64,000 bases of DNA from Myripristis murdjan (Eukaryota > Chordata > Actinopteri > Holocentriformes > Holocentridae), in NCBI RefSeq assembly GCF_902150065.1, contig NC_043983.1, positions 6,090,821-6,154,820 of the forward strand, given 5' to 3'. The notes under the pieces are model-generated. The model was not told the origin of the DNA, did not search any database, and saw only the letters and a program-made list of their open reading frames with translations. Numbering within the stretch: position 1 is the stretch's first letter; the number at the start of each line of letters is the position of its first letter. Made by a program: the position numbers and the translations under genes. Positions 46,420 to 58,367 of the stretch are shown piece by piece.

Positions 46420-47860
46420 GCAAAAAGAGCTGTTCAGTTCACCGTTCATTAAAAATATGAGCACTTTCAATGAGCACTGTTCTTGTAATGCGTCCATGCA
46501 CAACACTGCCCTGCTGGACAAAGGGGTGATTTCAGTGGTCCTCAGGGAGAGCGCAAACAAGGGGTTTTACTCTCATTACTTCCTAGTACCAAAGAAGAGG
46601 AATGAGGCCAATTCTCAACCTTTCATTCTTCAACAAATACATCACGTTCCGCGTTCTGACAATGTGTTGCATGTGTTGCAGTCCATCCAGTCAGGGGACT
46701 GGTTCACTTCCACTGACCTCAAGAACTCTTATTTCTATGTGCACATCACCCCAAATCGCAGGATGTTCCTGTGCTTCACCTTCAAAGTAGTCCAGTACTA
46801 ACAGAACCATCTGCCATTTGGTTACTCACTGGCCCCTCACACCTTTTCCTATCAGTGTCCTGCTATACCTGGATGAACTCTGAACCCTCCAGACTTAAGG
46901 TGACACATCAGACAGTGGAGCTGTTCAAACATCTGATATACTCCCTTCAATGAACACAGAGCTTCAAGTTTGTGTCCCTTCCTGCAGAGATGTAACAGTA
47001 CTCACAGTTATCTAACTACTGAGGATGATAGCCAGCGATGTGAAAGATGGTTTGCATGTCTACGCCTCAATCCCAAGTGACACAGTCATCCCCTAGTGAC
47101 AATTTCCCCCCCTGGTGGGGCTAGACCTGTTATACGGGAGGAACCCCAGTCTGTTTGCAGAGGGAGTTCCTCTTGACAAAGTAATGTCACAGATCTTGGT
47201 GTTGACAAATGCCTCCCTCCCAGGTTGGGGAGGCAGGTATCTATCTAGAGTGGTGAGTTGAACATGGCAAGACCAGCCATTTCATTCAAGATTGGCTTGT
47301 CCTCATTAAGATGGACAATTGCATGGCAGCAGTATACATAAATCATCAAAGTGGAGTCCAGTCAGCCTGTTTACTCAGCATAGCTCAGAGGCTCAGATGC
47401 TCCTGACCTCACATCATGGAGGGGCGGGAGTCTGTGTCCAAGTGACTGGCATCTGCATTCAGACGTGGTCAGGGCTCATGTAGATCTTCTTTGTCTCTCT
47501 CCCTCCCCTGGCATCAAGACCAAAAAGCTGGAGGTTTTTCTTAGGCTCCACAGAGCATGAGTGTGATGTGGTCTCCAGTGCTGACTCTGCCTCTACCAGC
47601 ACAGCCTTTGCACCTCCCTTGAAGACAAAATACATGTACGAGGCAAGGGCAGAAGTATGCCAGCTCCCATTGATAGGTCTGAGGTTTTGGATTTGATTGC
47701 TGAGACAGAATGGCTGGCATGCCTCGGACTCCCTCCTAGTGTCGTCAACACAGTTCATTCCACTACAGCTTACTATGCAGTTTGGCCACACAAGGTCCAT
47801 TGTGATGATAGTGAGCAATTTTTCCACTCTTTCTATTCAGGAGTCTTTGCACAGCTTTTA
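46420..47860 (+). mobile_element. DIRS-type retrotransposon fossil (RT and RNase H region)
   Basis: The conceptual text contains GFYSHYFLVPKK, LPFGYSLAPHTF and, further on, a VRAHVDL phrase. These are in the order expected of the reverse transcriptase to RNase H region of DIRS-like (tyrosine-recombinase) retroelements. No recombinase domain and no terminal repeats were recognised. It is clearly broken with many lesions and looks old. A palindromic DNA element adjoins it directly on the right. Confidence 0.65.
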
Positions 47861-47862
47861 CA

Positions 47863-48328
47863 CACTGCAAAAACTCAAAATCTTACCAAGATTATTTGTC
47901 TTATTTCAAGTCAAAAATGTCTTATTCCTAGTCAAAATATCTCATTACACTTAAAATAAGACATGATCACCTCAGAAGTAACAGGTTTTTAGACAATTGT
48001 CTCTTGTTTCAACTGAAAATTTGCTTGAAACAAGTGAAAATTTGCTTGTTTCATTGGCAAAATTTGTTTCTTGTTTCAAGCTAATTTTTACTTATTTCAA
48101 GTGAATTTTCACTTTTTCCACTGGCAAATTTTGCCAATGAAACAAGCAAATTTTCACTTATTTCAAGTGAATTTTCACTTGAAACAACTGAAAATTGTCT
48201 AAAAACAAGTTTCTTCTGGGGTGATCATGTCTTGTTTTAAGTGTGATGAGATATTTTGACTTGAAATAAGACATTTTTGACTTGAAATAAGACAAATAAT
48301 CTTGGTAAGATTTTGCGTTTTTGCAGTG
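47863..48328. mobile_element. palindromic foldback MITE
   Basis: A 466-bp near-perfect palindrome. It starts CACTGCAAAAACTCAAAATC and ends GATTTTGCGTTTTTGCAGTG. The two arms, each over 200 bp, match at about 90% by eye, including TCTTACCAAGATTATTTGTC and TTATTTCAAGTCAAAA in both. The interior is built of short GAAACAAG/CAAGTGAAAATT phrases that also pair. No transposase is present. This type of foldback element with CACTGCAAAAA ends is widespread in fish; the superfamily is uncertain. No clean target duplication is visible. Confidence 0.85.
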
Positions 48329-48959
48329 CAATGAAGGAAATCTCCAGTTTGGAGATTACCTCTTCCCTCCTCCCCACACCGATGACACAGAAGGCACCCA
48401 TCATTGCCTCTGTCCTGTGCATATTTGACTTTTATTTGCAGGACACATCTCAGCCCATCATGGCCCTTTTGGTTTTGGGTACTTTTGGAGAGAAACAAAT
48501 GGGCCAGTTAGTCCTACCGCTCCTTTGTACTATTGTACAGATACTGTGTAGCTACAATCATTCATTTGAGCAGTTCTGTTCTGTAGTTCTAGTACTTGCT
48601 CACAAATACACTGTTCTGTTTGAGTGTTACAGTTTTCTGGAGTGGCTTTTGACTAATAGGTGTTTGCAAGAGTAAACTAAATGGTGACAGCTCCCTAAAT
48701 GGCTTGGCCTACATCCAAGACTAGAATCTATGAATAGAAAATGTCAGACATGAGAACGTCACCATTCTCAGAGTTGGGATTGAAGTGACACAGTAAAACT
48801 ATTGTAAAATATGATTTCTCGTAAGGATCATGGTGCAAAAATAGTCCAAGAACGTCAAAGCTAAGGTGAAAGTGATGTACAAAGTTGCCACATAAACAAT
48901 GAACAAAACACTGCACACAAACCTGCAAGCCCGGTCCATCTTCCCCTGACTGGCACCAA
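48329..48959. other. unassigned spacer between transposon remnants
   Basis: A 120-codon plus-strand frame (48313-48675) begins in the foldback element and has no recognisable domain. It may be more DIRS flank or unrelated. Confidence 0.35.
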
Positions 48960-49600
48960 CCTTCCACCCGCATCTCTGGGTGAGAGAGAAGATGATCTTC
49001 ATACCCATGTACTGCAGGTGTAAGAAAGATGCAGTTCCCAACTGGATACTAGTGACCTCCCCCAGGTCCTTAAAACAGCGTCATGTGCATGTTAGTCTGT
49101 CCAGTGATACTGTTATTGTTATAATGAATGCTGACAAAGGTGGTGCAGTGGTTGTGAGTTTTACATCCCCTTAAGCTGTGAGTAAAGTTGTGGTTCATCA
49201 GCTGATATCGGGGAATACATTTGAGTTCATGTTTCATGAACACCCAGTATAACCTATTTTATATGCTCCCAAAAATTCAATAATCATGTAATGATCCAGT
49301 CCCTGGGCTCCCCAGTGAACCAGTCGCTCACTGAGTCTATCGCAATATACAGATTTATATATTAAACAATCCACTTCCTTCCAACCTTAGAGTCACCACT
49401 GATTTCCTTGACAAAATATCTTCAGGACACAGACACCTGATGCACTACAGACCCTGTGAGTCTTTACACAAAGTGGGTTTAGAAGCGCTTACTTGTTTTT
49501 TGAATCTGAGAGAAAATCACACACCTCCTACTGGCTTCTTGGTTGAACTTATTCAACTGGTTCTTAAAAAGTAATTAAACCCCACACCCATGATTCTGTG
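48960..49600 (+). mobile_element. Penelope-like retroelement fossil
   Basis: Contains the phrase MNADKGGAVVV near 49127-49160, a hallmark of the N-terminal part of Penelope-like reverse transcriptases. About 400 bp on, PPTGFLVELIQLVLK (near 49525-49570) fits the next conserved region of the same family. The order and distance agree. It is broken in many places and incomplete at both ends, so an old copy. Confidence 0.6.
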
Positions 49601-50621
49601 GAGCCTGAGTTCTATAGTGAAAAGTAGGGCGCCTGGTCTTTGGTGGCTGGTAATGTCACATCCATACAACAGGTGCTGATGTAACCCTACCATTCAGCAT
49701 TACATTTAAAATCCAGTAAAAGACATAATGGGTACCAATATGCTATTTGCTGGTTTCTGAGGAAATTGGAAAAAAAAAAAAAAAAACAACTTTTTTTCCA
49801 CATGAAGACTGGGCATTATGTAAGCATCAATTTATAGTGGCAGTGCTGACTATCATTTATTTACAGTCAGACAGGATGCGGTGTAGTGATTTTCATGCAA
49901 TTTGTGGACAGTATGTGGGACTAGTTAGACTAATTATTAATAAATAGATTAATAGATTAATTATTAGTTTGACTTTTTTCAAAGATTAAAACCTAGAGGT
50001 GGACTCATAATAAAGTATATGTTCCAGTGAAGAGAAAACACAAGTATCCTCTTGTTTGGTCTAAGAACAACCTAAAAAAAATTCTAGTTATTGCATGCAT
50101 TGTGTTTTTTTTTTTTTTTTTTTTTTTTTCTTTTTGGTTTAAAACTTTAGCACACTGTTATAGCTCCAGCATCAAGACTATTTGCCCCAGACCTGAGTGG
50201 GTGTTTGGCATTGCAACAAAGCTGTGTACCAACATTTGGTGCATTTTCATGGATGGTAAGGCAGTTTTAGTGAAGAAAAGAAAGAAAGACAAAGAATAAG
50301 CAAATACAAGAAGGAATGGCAGCAGAGCTGGCCACCCAAATTTTTGTTGGGAATCCAAAATCAGTTTGGTTATTGATACATTTTTTACTGATTATTTTAT
50401 CAATTTTGTTTTGATTTATTTTTAGCTGGCAAAAGATATAATACAGGTTTGATACCATTTTGTCTGCACTCTGTTCAGTAAGGTATATCTGGCTGACATC
50501 TGAAAAGGGAGATGTTTTTTCACACATCTGTTTATTGACTTTTCCATTTAAGAGGCATGATTTATGTATAACAGCGATACAAATATTTTTACAATTTTGG
50601 TAATACATAAAGAAAAGTATA
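49601..50621. other. gene-free AT-rich stretch
   Basis: Contains A-rich (49769-49787) and T-rich (50104-50130) homopolymers and no recognisable gene. Confidence 0.5.
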
Positions 50622-51027
50622 CTAGCAGATGTAGGCTAGCAATTGCCCCTTATCCCTCCATCTGCTCCATATCAACTGACCATAAATAAATAAATAAATG
50701 ACCGCCACCAGCCTCAAAAATAAATGTTTAGAATGGAGTTCATTTAGGCCATCTGCAGGGCAGATAAGAGTATCTGGTGCATGCTTGCACCTAGACAGAC
50801 ACAAATCAGGTTTTAACTTGACCAGTTTGGTTTTAGACCAGTAGAGTCTGTGAACAAATTGAAGCTGCACAAGGCCAAGGCGAGCACAGACTGAAGTGGA
50901 GCTGACACCAGAGGACATGCTCCCACTCCTCATCGAGGAAATCATACTCTAAATCAGCCTCCCACTGCTGTCTAATTATAGACTGGGAGGGGTGGGATAG
51001 ACAAGATAAGGAGCAATAAACTTCCAT
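50622..51027 (-). mobile_element. L1-type LINE, ORF2 C-terminal fragment
   Basis: On the minus strand one frame reads IIRQQWEADLEYDFLDEEWE (about 50980-50920) and the next, in another frame, SVCARLGLVQLQFVHRLYW, then SKTKLVKLKPDLCLSRCKHA and PDTL. This is the C-terminal region of fish L1 ORF2 proteins (WEKDLG...W and RLGLIQFKVLHR..., ending in a Cys-rich DRCK motif). At least one frameshift separates the two parts, and the upstream RT is absent. It ends about 250 bp before the phb2 start codon. Confidence 0.7.
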
Positions 51028-51198
51028 CCTGGGATATAAGCCTCGATTTCCAGAATATTATCCACCAAATAAATCTGAGAGTAGCTTACAGATATTAGAA
51101 CATACGCCAACCAGAGGAAAAACTCACAGGAATAAACAGAGTCAGGCCTATTTGCTGCTTCCTGTGCCCTGCGGCAGGACGCAAGAGTCAGCTGTCGA

Positions 51199-51217
51199 AC
51201 TACATGTCCCAGTAGCC
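51199..51217 (+). promoter_or_regulatory. phb2: ZNF143/Staf-like site in phb2 promoter
   Basis: ACTACATGTCCCAGTAGCC matches the ACTACAnnTCCCRnnR consensus. It lies 62 bp before the phb2 ATG in a TATA-less, moderately CpG-rich region, the normal place for this element in housekeeping promoters. Confidence 0.6.
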
Positions 51218-51278
51218 TTTGCGCTCCATGTGGAGACGGACTGCTGTGTCGACCTTGAAGCTCTACTGGAAGTAAAGC

Positions 51279-54200
51279 ATGGCCAACAAGGAGCCCAATG
51301 TAAGTGTTTTAAATGCGAAAATAACAAGTGAAATATGTTCATGTTGTCGCTGTGTGACAGTCGGAGCTGCGTGTCTTTAACTTAGTGGACACTGCGGCTG
51401 TTGTAAGAGCCAACTAACGTTAGCCAGTGAGCTGCCTCTCCCTGTGACAAATTATCCAACATTTGGCCACTTACAATGGCACATTTAGACACATTTTCCT
51501 GTGTTCTGCTGCTATTCCACTGACCAAACTGCAAAACAACTTGCTATCATGTATAAAATTTGACCTATATGAATACAGGAGACTGGTGCCATACATAGCA
51601 CACTGTTAGCTAACTGTGCTAACTAGTTGGTTAGCCAGGTTGACAAATGGACTGCCTCCATGTCTGTGCCTCGATAGAACCTATAGAGCTAATTGAATGA
51701 AAGACAGCCTATGGAGCTTATATTATGCAAGTCAAAAGGTGCTGCGGTTTATTAATTTAGCCCAGAGAATTGTAAAGTGCTAAGATAAGGACACGGACTC
51801 CGCTAGGTTCCGTTGCGAGGCGAGAGGTCACGCCAAGCCTTGTTCAGAAATCATGCTGTTTAATGCCGCCTTGTGTGTCGACGGAGGTGCTCAACGTTAT
51901 CTAAAGAAACTGACCTTTTATTTGACATTAAGGTCCACAGCAGAACCTTCAAGTGGAAGCTCACAGTGTGGACCGATCCTAAACGTTCAGCTTTTATTGA
52001 AATGAAACCCTTTCACTAGAATTTACTAGAAGGCACTTTTGACTCCTGTAGTGTCAGATGGCATGCTCTATTTGTTGCATTCTTTTAGCAGCAAGCAAGC
52101 AAAAAAAGCACTAAACAGTCTGTTTTTAAAGCCCATAGGAGAGACCAAGTGCAGATTCGGGTTTATTTAGAGTCCAGTGTCACTGTTTACAGTCTCTAAG
52201 GGCTTTACATGCCCACATATTTACAGTAGACAGCCGGACATCCCCTGACTTAATACTCAAATCTTGAAGGACCACAGAGAGAGGAGACCCCATTCCTAGC
52301 CAGACAGGAGTGTAATAAGTGCCAACTGCTACCCTGTTGAGCAGATTACAGACATTACAATCATAATGCAATTAACAATGTTAGAATTGTAATTGATGAC
52401 CGAAATGACTGAATTGATCACTAACCTCAGATGATAGAGACCTCTCACTCTCCTCAGTCATTGGTCATGTTCATATGGACATCAACTATGTGTTTATAAT
52501 GTTGTTAAGGCAGAAATGAGTAAAGCACCCTACTTCATAAGGGATATGCTCAGCAGTACATTGTAAGCAAGTAATGAAAGTATCCAGCTCAACATGTTGT
52601 GGAGGTAGACGGCAGCTGTAGTCTGCACTGGGCTAGATAAGGGCTGATTCTTTCCAATCTGTCATCCACAGTTGCAGCTCTAAGTTTGTTACTAAGAGCA
52701 GTCGTGTCTGCAAGTTAAAAAACATAAGTTGTGTTGCTGTTTTTGTGGGCTAGTTCTTTGTTCCCGGTGCCGTTCAAAGACACACCTCTCTGCAGGGATA
52801 ATACAGGTGATTCCTCTCTGACTCCCTCTCTCCTCCCTGTCCCTCTGTCTCGCCCTCTGTAGCGATTTCTTCAGCACCTGAGGGACCTGGCAGGCCGGAT
52901 GTCTTCGTCTGGTGGCAAGGGTGCAGGATTAGGACTGAAGCTTCTGATTGGAGCCGGGGCCTTGGCATATGGCGTTAAAGAAGCCACCTACACAGGTAAG
53001 CACACAACAACACTTACTGGCACTGGAATTCCTGGAATACCATGACTGGTCTATTTCAGACAGGAAAAGTCAGATAATTCGATACATTCCCTGGGAAAGT
53101 CAGGAAATACAAGAGAATTCTTAAAAATGTGTCACTTTACAGGAATATAGCAGAATGTATTTTAAATTTGGCTGATACATTCACTGAATTACGTTTTTGA
53201 TTAAAAAATATTGGAAGCACTCAAGGAGAACCATTTTATGTTGTATAAATGCTCTGATTTAGCTGTGTCAATGTCAGTCATGATTTAGCCACTTAAAATT
53301 AACTAATCACATTTTGGTAATTGATGAGGATTGAGTCAGGTGATGTTGTCCTGTTTTGTTTATTGTAAACCTGTGGGCATGTAAAGTCCTTTGAGACTGT
53401 AAAAAGACATTGAAAGGGTCTAAATGCACTTAAACCTGAAACTTGAACCTGAATTTGTTAAGAGTTATTTAAAAAAAACAATCATGTATTTTTAATTGCT
53501 GACATTTTATATATTTTAGTTCTCGTTCTCACTGCCATTTTTGTATGTTTGTGTGTGTGTGTGACTGTGTGTGTAGTGGAGGGTGGTCAGAGAGCAATCG
53601 TCTTCAACAGGATTGGAGGGATTCAAATGGACACTGTTCTGGCTGAGGGGCTACACTTCAGGTATTAACACACTCATTTTCTTTACTTTCTGGTGTTTAG
53701 TGTCCATACTGGTGCTTCCTGGTCTAAGGGACCTCTTGACTTTATTGACTGTTTGTGTTGTAGGATCCCATGGTTTCAGTACCCTATCATCTATGACATC
53801 AGAGCCAAACCCAGGAAAATCTCCTCTTTGACTGGCAGCAAAGGTAACACACACACACACACACACACACACTAAGTAGAGGCCAACTACAGGAAGCTGG
53901 CTACCTTGACATGCCAGCCAGCATTAACTGTGTGTCATTATCAAAAGGGAGATTTCTGCTGTCAGACTTACTCAATCTCTATCAGCTCAATTGAAATAAA
54001 TAAACAGCTGGGGGAACAGAAACAGTATGACCAGTAGAAGAGTAGGCATGCAGACTTCACTGATATGTGTTTGCAGATGGGATTGGGTAGTACAGTCGGT
54101 GGTGACCAAATGGTTGTGTACTAAGAGTTCATAGCAATGATCAGGCTTGCAGTCTGAGGATAGCAACTGAAAAACATCCTTAGCCCAGACCCACTGCATT

Positions 54201-54650
54201 TGAAGCGCCTCCAGTGTGTTTAGGTTTGAAAGTCAGCTGCTTTGATGTGCAGGCCTGATGTCTCTGTGATGAGTTTGATTTAAATTAGGCCATAAAAGTG
54301 TAAAAGCACACAGTGATAAAGAAACTCCCATAAAACTTGATAAAACTCAAGTAAAAGTGGTTTAAAAGAAGTAATAATAGACCTCACAGCAACCATTTGT
54401 CATGAAATAGCAGGTAAACACAGGTGCTACTAATGACATTAATTAAGGTTGAGTGAGCCGATATAAGCAGCTCCTGAGCAGATCCTGGCTCTGTTACACC
54501 TGATTGGAGCAGAGCCTTAATTAATAATAGTAACCTCTTTGTTTACCCTGATATTCATGTCAAAATGGCTGCTGTGAAAAAGATCTGCTCCCCAGGAACC
54601 ACAACAGACAAACTGATAGCAATGCACCGCAACCTAACCTATGTACCTCT

Positions 54651-54717
<67 letters not shown>

Positions 54718-57700
54718 CGTGCGTTCAGACCTTCAGATGGTGAACATAGCGGTGCGAGTACTGTCCAGACCCATGGCATCCAACCTCCCAGTCATGTACC
54801 AGCAGCTGGGTAAGGACTACGACGAGAGAGTCCTTCCCTCCATCGTCAACGAGGTGCTCAAGTCTGTTGTGGCAAAGTTCAACGCCTCCCAGCTCATCAC
54901 ACAGAGAGCCCAGGTGCGATTCATGTTGGATTCATGTTATCTTAGAAACCTCTGCATATGATGCGGGAGATAAAATTAGGGCTTGATCCAGGAACAGCAC
55001 GAAATCAGCATGCTTTGCTGGCCTGTACATCCAAGGATGACAATAAAAATCATGTTGACAAAAAATTACACATTTTAGTTTCCATTGAAAACCTGTCACA
55101 TTCCAGCAATTTTGTCATTGTAACCATATGGAAGAGGAAGGACTGTGCAGTTTATGGGTGGCTATGAGGAGCTTCAGTGCTAAAGAGAGCTGAAGATTTG
55201 CTGCAGGGTGTTAGTGTTGGGTATGGTAGGTATGGCTTTCAGTGTTGGGACATTTTCAAAAGTTACTTTGTGTTTCTGTCCTCTAGGTGTCATTGCTGGT
55301 GCGCAGAGAGCTGTTTGAGAGAGCTAAAGACTTCAACATCATCTTGGATGATGTTGCCATCACTGAGCTCAGCTTCAGCAGCCAGTACACTGCTGCTGTG
55401 GAGGCCAAGCAAGTTGGTAAGACTTGCCTCACTACAAATATGTTATGTTATATGTTAAGCACACACAATAATGGTTTGTGTCACAGTTGTTGTTGTTGGT
55501 CTCAAAATTGCAATAAAAATGCTTTTGAAGGCATAAGACTTGCCACCACAAGGGAACTAGTAGTACCTGTAGTGTTGGGACACACTGAGCGTACTATAGC
55601 ACTAATAATACTTTAAGAAGCACCGCTCTCCACCGCTGGTGCCCAACTCTCTTGGTCCATCTCAGAAACATGCACGTAGCAGGGTTTGTACATTTTGGCG
55701 AGAGTGTGTTCATGAGGTTGCCAAAATTGGCAAGGTTCATCCTCTGGGTAGCAAGAACGTATTCTCCAAATTTCATGGCAATCTGCCCAGAAGATTTCAA
55801 GAGGAATAAAGAGTAATCTTCCCTTCGGGGAGTATGAATGCACTCACCAAATATCATTTCCTAATTCCATTTAGTAATATCTTTTAGCCTGACGGTGGTG
55901 CTACAGCAAAGGTTGAAAGATCATGAGGTCACCAAACTTCAAGTTCATCCTGTTGGGAGCATGAATGTGATCATCAAATTTCATCGCCCCAATAGATTGT
56001 AAGATCAAATTTGACAGTCTCATGTGATTGTGAGACCAAAACCGAAAGGGTTAATTCCCTGAAAGCATCAATACACTCACCAAATTACTCGGGAATCTGT
56101 CCGTTACATCCAGAGATTTGTTGTGCACATCTCAAATGTTTGGCATGGGGGTGGCTTTCAAGAATTGTATTATGTAATCCATTTGTATTGCAGCTTGAAT
56201 TGCCTGTGACAGATGATAGTAAGCTCACATCATTGGTGTTCATCTTTCCAGTAGAGACTTGTAGAATCTGTGCCAAGGCACACTGAAACGGCTCTAGTAG
56301 CTCGTGGTGCCCCAACTGCCTAATACCACATTATCTTGGAATTTCTTTCAATTTGTCACCTGTCTAGCTGTCTGTCTTTTCTAATCTATAGATATGGATA
56401 CATGCATGAGAGAGAGACAAGAAGCAGTTTTTCAAATCTCTGACACTTGCCACTGTCACTGTATGTCTGCAAGTTGAATATGAAGTCGGATCAGGGATGA
56501 ACAGTTTTGATCAGGTCATCCTTTGTTATTTTGTTAATGGCATCCACACATGCCCAAACGAACTGAACGAAATGAGTAAATGCTACGGAGTTTCACTAAA
56601 CCACTCAAAACACCTTTGGCCTGAACATACCCAGAGACTCAGAGACTCAGAGACTTTAATCATCGTAACATGTATTTGTGTGTGTGTGTGTGTTTAGCCC
56701 AGCAGGAGGCCCAGAGAGCCCAGTTCTATGTGGAGAAAGCCAAACAGGACCAGAGACAGAAGATTATTCAGGCTGAGGGAGAGGCTGAAGCTGCAAAGAT
56801 GGTAAGTAGCTATCTAATTAATTCAACTAACAACTCACTAGTTGCTAGAATGACAGTCATACCCTCTTTTACATCAGTTTATATTTTATTTTAATTAAGA
56901 AATTAATTCATTTGTTTTGATCAACACAAATACTAAAGCCTGCATCTTTTCCTGCTGTAAGATAATGTAGGAATGTATTTTTTTCTGTGCAAGTACAGGG
57001 AAGCTGAAAGGTTCAGTGTTGAACTTAACTAATTAATTAATTAATTAATTATATATCATACTATCTCAGCTGGTATGAAATTTATAATTTTTTTGTTGTT
57101 AAATAATACTGGTCGTATGTTTTGTATTGGGGGACAGTCTTGCCAGTTGTGACATCGTGTCCTGTGACTGGGCTTAGGCTGTACTGGGCATAGGTTATAT
57201 GTGGTGTGAAAATCATGCCCGTCCTTTATTATATGATGAAGCTCTGATAGCCAAAATGTGTTTTCCAAGTAGGAGGACATTTTTTTTCTCTCTCACAGCC
57301 TTTGAGTCTTTGACACACATCCATAAGTCAGTACCGGTGCAAGCCTGCATAAGTAATTTTCAGTAAACCTGCCATCTGCCTAGCATTACTTTTCTGGTCA
57401 TGATCACTGGATATATATTGGCTAAAATGCAGCTGCACTCCTTGAATCTCTCTGTGTCTCTGTCTGTCTGTCTGTCTCTCTGCGTGTCAGCTGGGTCAAG
57501 CCGTGACTAAGAACCCAGGCTATCTGAAGTTGAGGCGTATCAGAGCAGCGCAGAACATTGCTAAGACAGTGAGTACTCATGTTTTTGTATACATCTCTCG
57601 TCAATTAAATTCCTTGTAATTTTGCTCATAAAGACTAATCCAAAACCAGCTTCAAACCATTGACCTGTGGAAGTATTTTTGTATCCCAGATTGACATTTA

Positions 57701-58217
57701 TCCTTTAAAAACCAGCAGCAAAGTTGAAGGAACTGGAACGTTTTGCAGTACCAGTCATTTTGGGCTGGTGATGATGATTGTGATTGTTTTCAGGTGGCGT
57801 CATCTCAGAATAAGGTGTATCTCAACGCTGACAGTTTGGTCCTCAACCTGCAAGACGAGTCATTTAACAAGTACGCTCTAAGTCACACACATAAACACTC
57901 ACACACACCCACACACAGTAATAGTGGTGCAAACAATACCGTGAATAATAACATTTTCAGAAACCATCTCTAATGCTAAATAAGTTATTTTTTATGGATA
58001 AATTAGTGCAGTGTTCCATCAGTTAACTTAATGTTTTCTCCACATTACTGTATAGTTTTAGTGTAGGTGGTTTTTACAGTCATACCAGTCTCTGCTAACA
58101 ACTTTTGTAGGCTCTCAGAGTCAAACTGTACTGCCCTCTCTCCTTGCCAGTCCTGCTTGATGTCTGTTTAATAAACTGTTGTTGCTTTACAGCTTGTTGC
58201 TGAACAAGAAGAAGTGA
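51279..58217 (+). CDS. phb2: prohibitin 2
   Basis: Mitochondrial inner-membrane scaffold that forms rings with PHB1, stabilises the m-AAA protease and cristae, and acts as an inner-membrane mitophagy receptor (family knowledge). Ten coding exons: 51279-51299, 52863-52995, 53577-53661, 53764-53843, 54729-54913, 55287-55416, 56698-56801, 57491-57568, 57794-57870, 58193-58217; 305 codons (human 299). Start [20 protein letters not shown]. The membrane segment is about residues 28-45 ([18 protein letters not shown]). The PHB domain includes [20 protein letters not shown] and [20 protein letters not shown], followed by a coiled coil of [20 protein letters not shown] type. YQQL at 130-133 aligns with the LC3-interacting YQRL of human PHB2. 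The C-terminus is ...LQDESFNNLLLNKKK. The first coding exon is only seven codons. Confidence 0.95.
52150..52370. repeat. dispersed fish repeat in phb2 intron 1
   Basis: GGGCTTTACATGCCCACATA, CCCCTGACTTAATACTCAAA and TTGAAGGACCACAGAGAGAG, in this order, are phrases of a high-copy teleost repeat (from memory). The parent element is not determined. Confidence 0.4.
53847..53872 (+). repeat. (AC)13 at phb2 intron 4 donor
   Basis: The repeat begins four bases into the intron: the donor reads G followed by GTAACACACAC. Confidence 0.95.
54655..54714 (+). repeat. (GT)30 at phb2 intron 4 acceptor
   Basis: The repeat runs to GTGCGTGCGTGCGTTCAG at the acceptor (AG at 54727-54728). There is no conventional pyrimidine tract between repeat and AG. 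Confidence 0.95.
55640..56080. repeat. degenerate dispersed repeat in phb2 intron 6
   Basis: Recurring phrases: GGTTCATCCTCTGGG/AGTTCATCCTGTTGGGAGCA, CCAAATTTCATGGCAATCTG/CAAATTTCATCGCCCC, and GAATGCACTCACCAAAT/GAATGTGATCATCAAAT. The spacing is about 120-180 bp. The text matches a very abundant teleost repeat with a 'catgaatgt...aaatttcatggcaat' motif. The repeat near 27.6 kb looks related in the opposite sense. Confidence 0.55.
57029..57051. repeat. (TTAA)n in phb2 intron 7
   Basis: Short AATT tetranucleotide run; no other content of note in this intron. Confidence 0.8.
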
Positions 58218-58334
58218 CAAGAAGGATGAGAAAGACACAGTAGGATTGTCCCTGTCATCAACAACTCAACCTGAAGACATTGCCATGTGATTTTTGTTTG
58301 TGGCCTATGGAATGATCGTCTGTGACCCAGGGAA

Positions 58335-58367
<33 letters not shown>

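Noticed and set aside
51279-58217. snoRNA/scaRNA inside phb2 introns (a scaRNA is hosted by human PHB2, from memory)
   Set aside because: I could not identify paired H/ACA or C/D boxes with a supporting fold by eye. A covariance-model search of introns 1, 6 and 7 would settle it.
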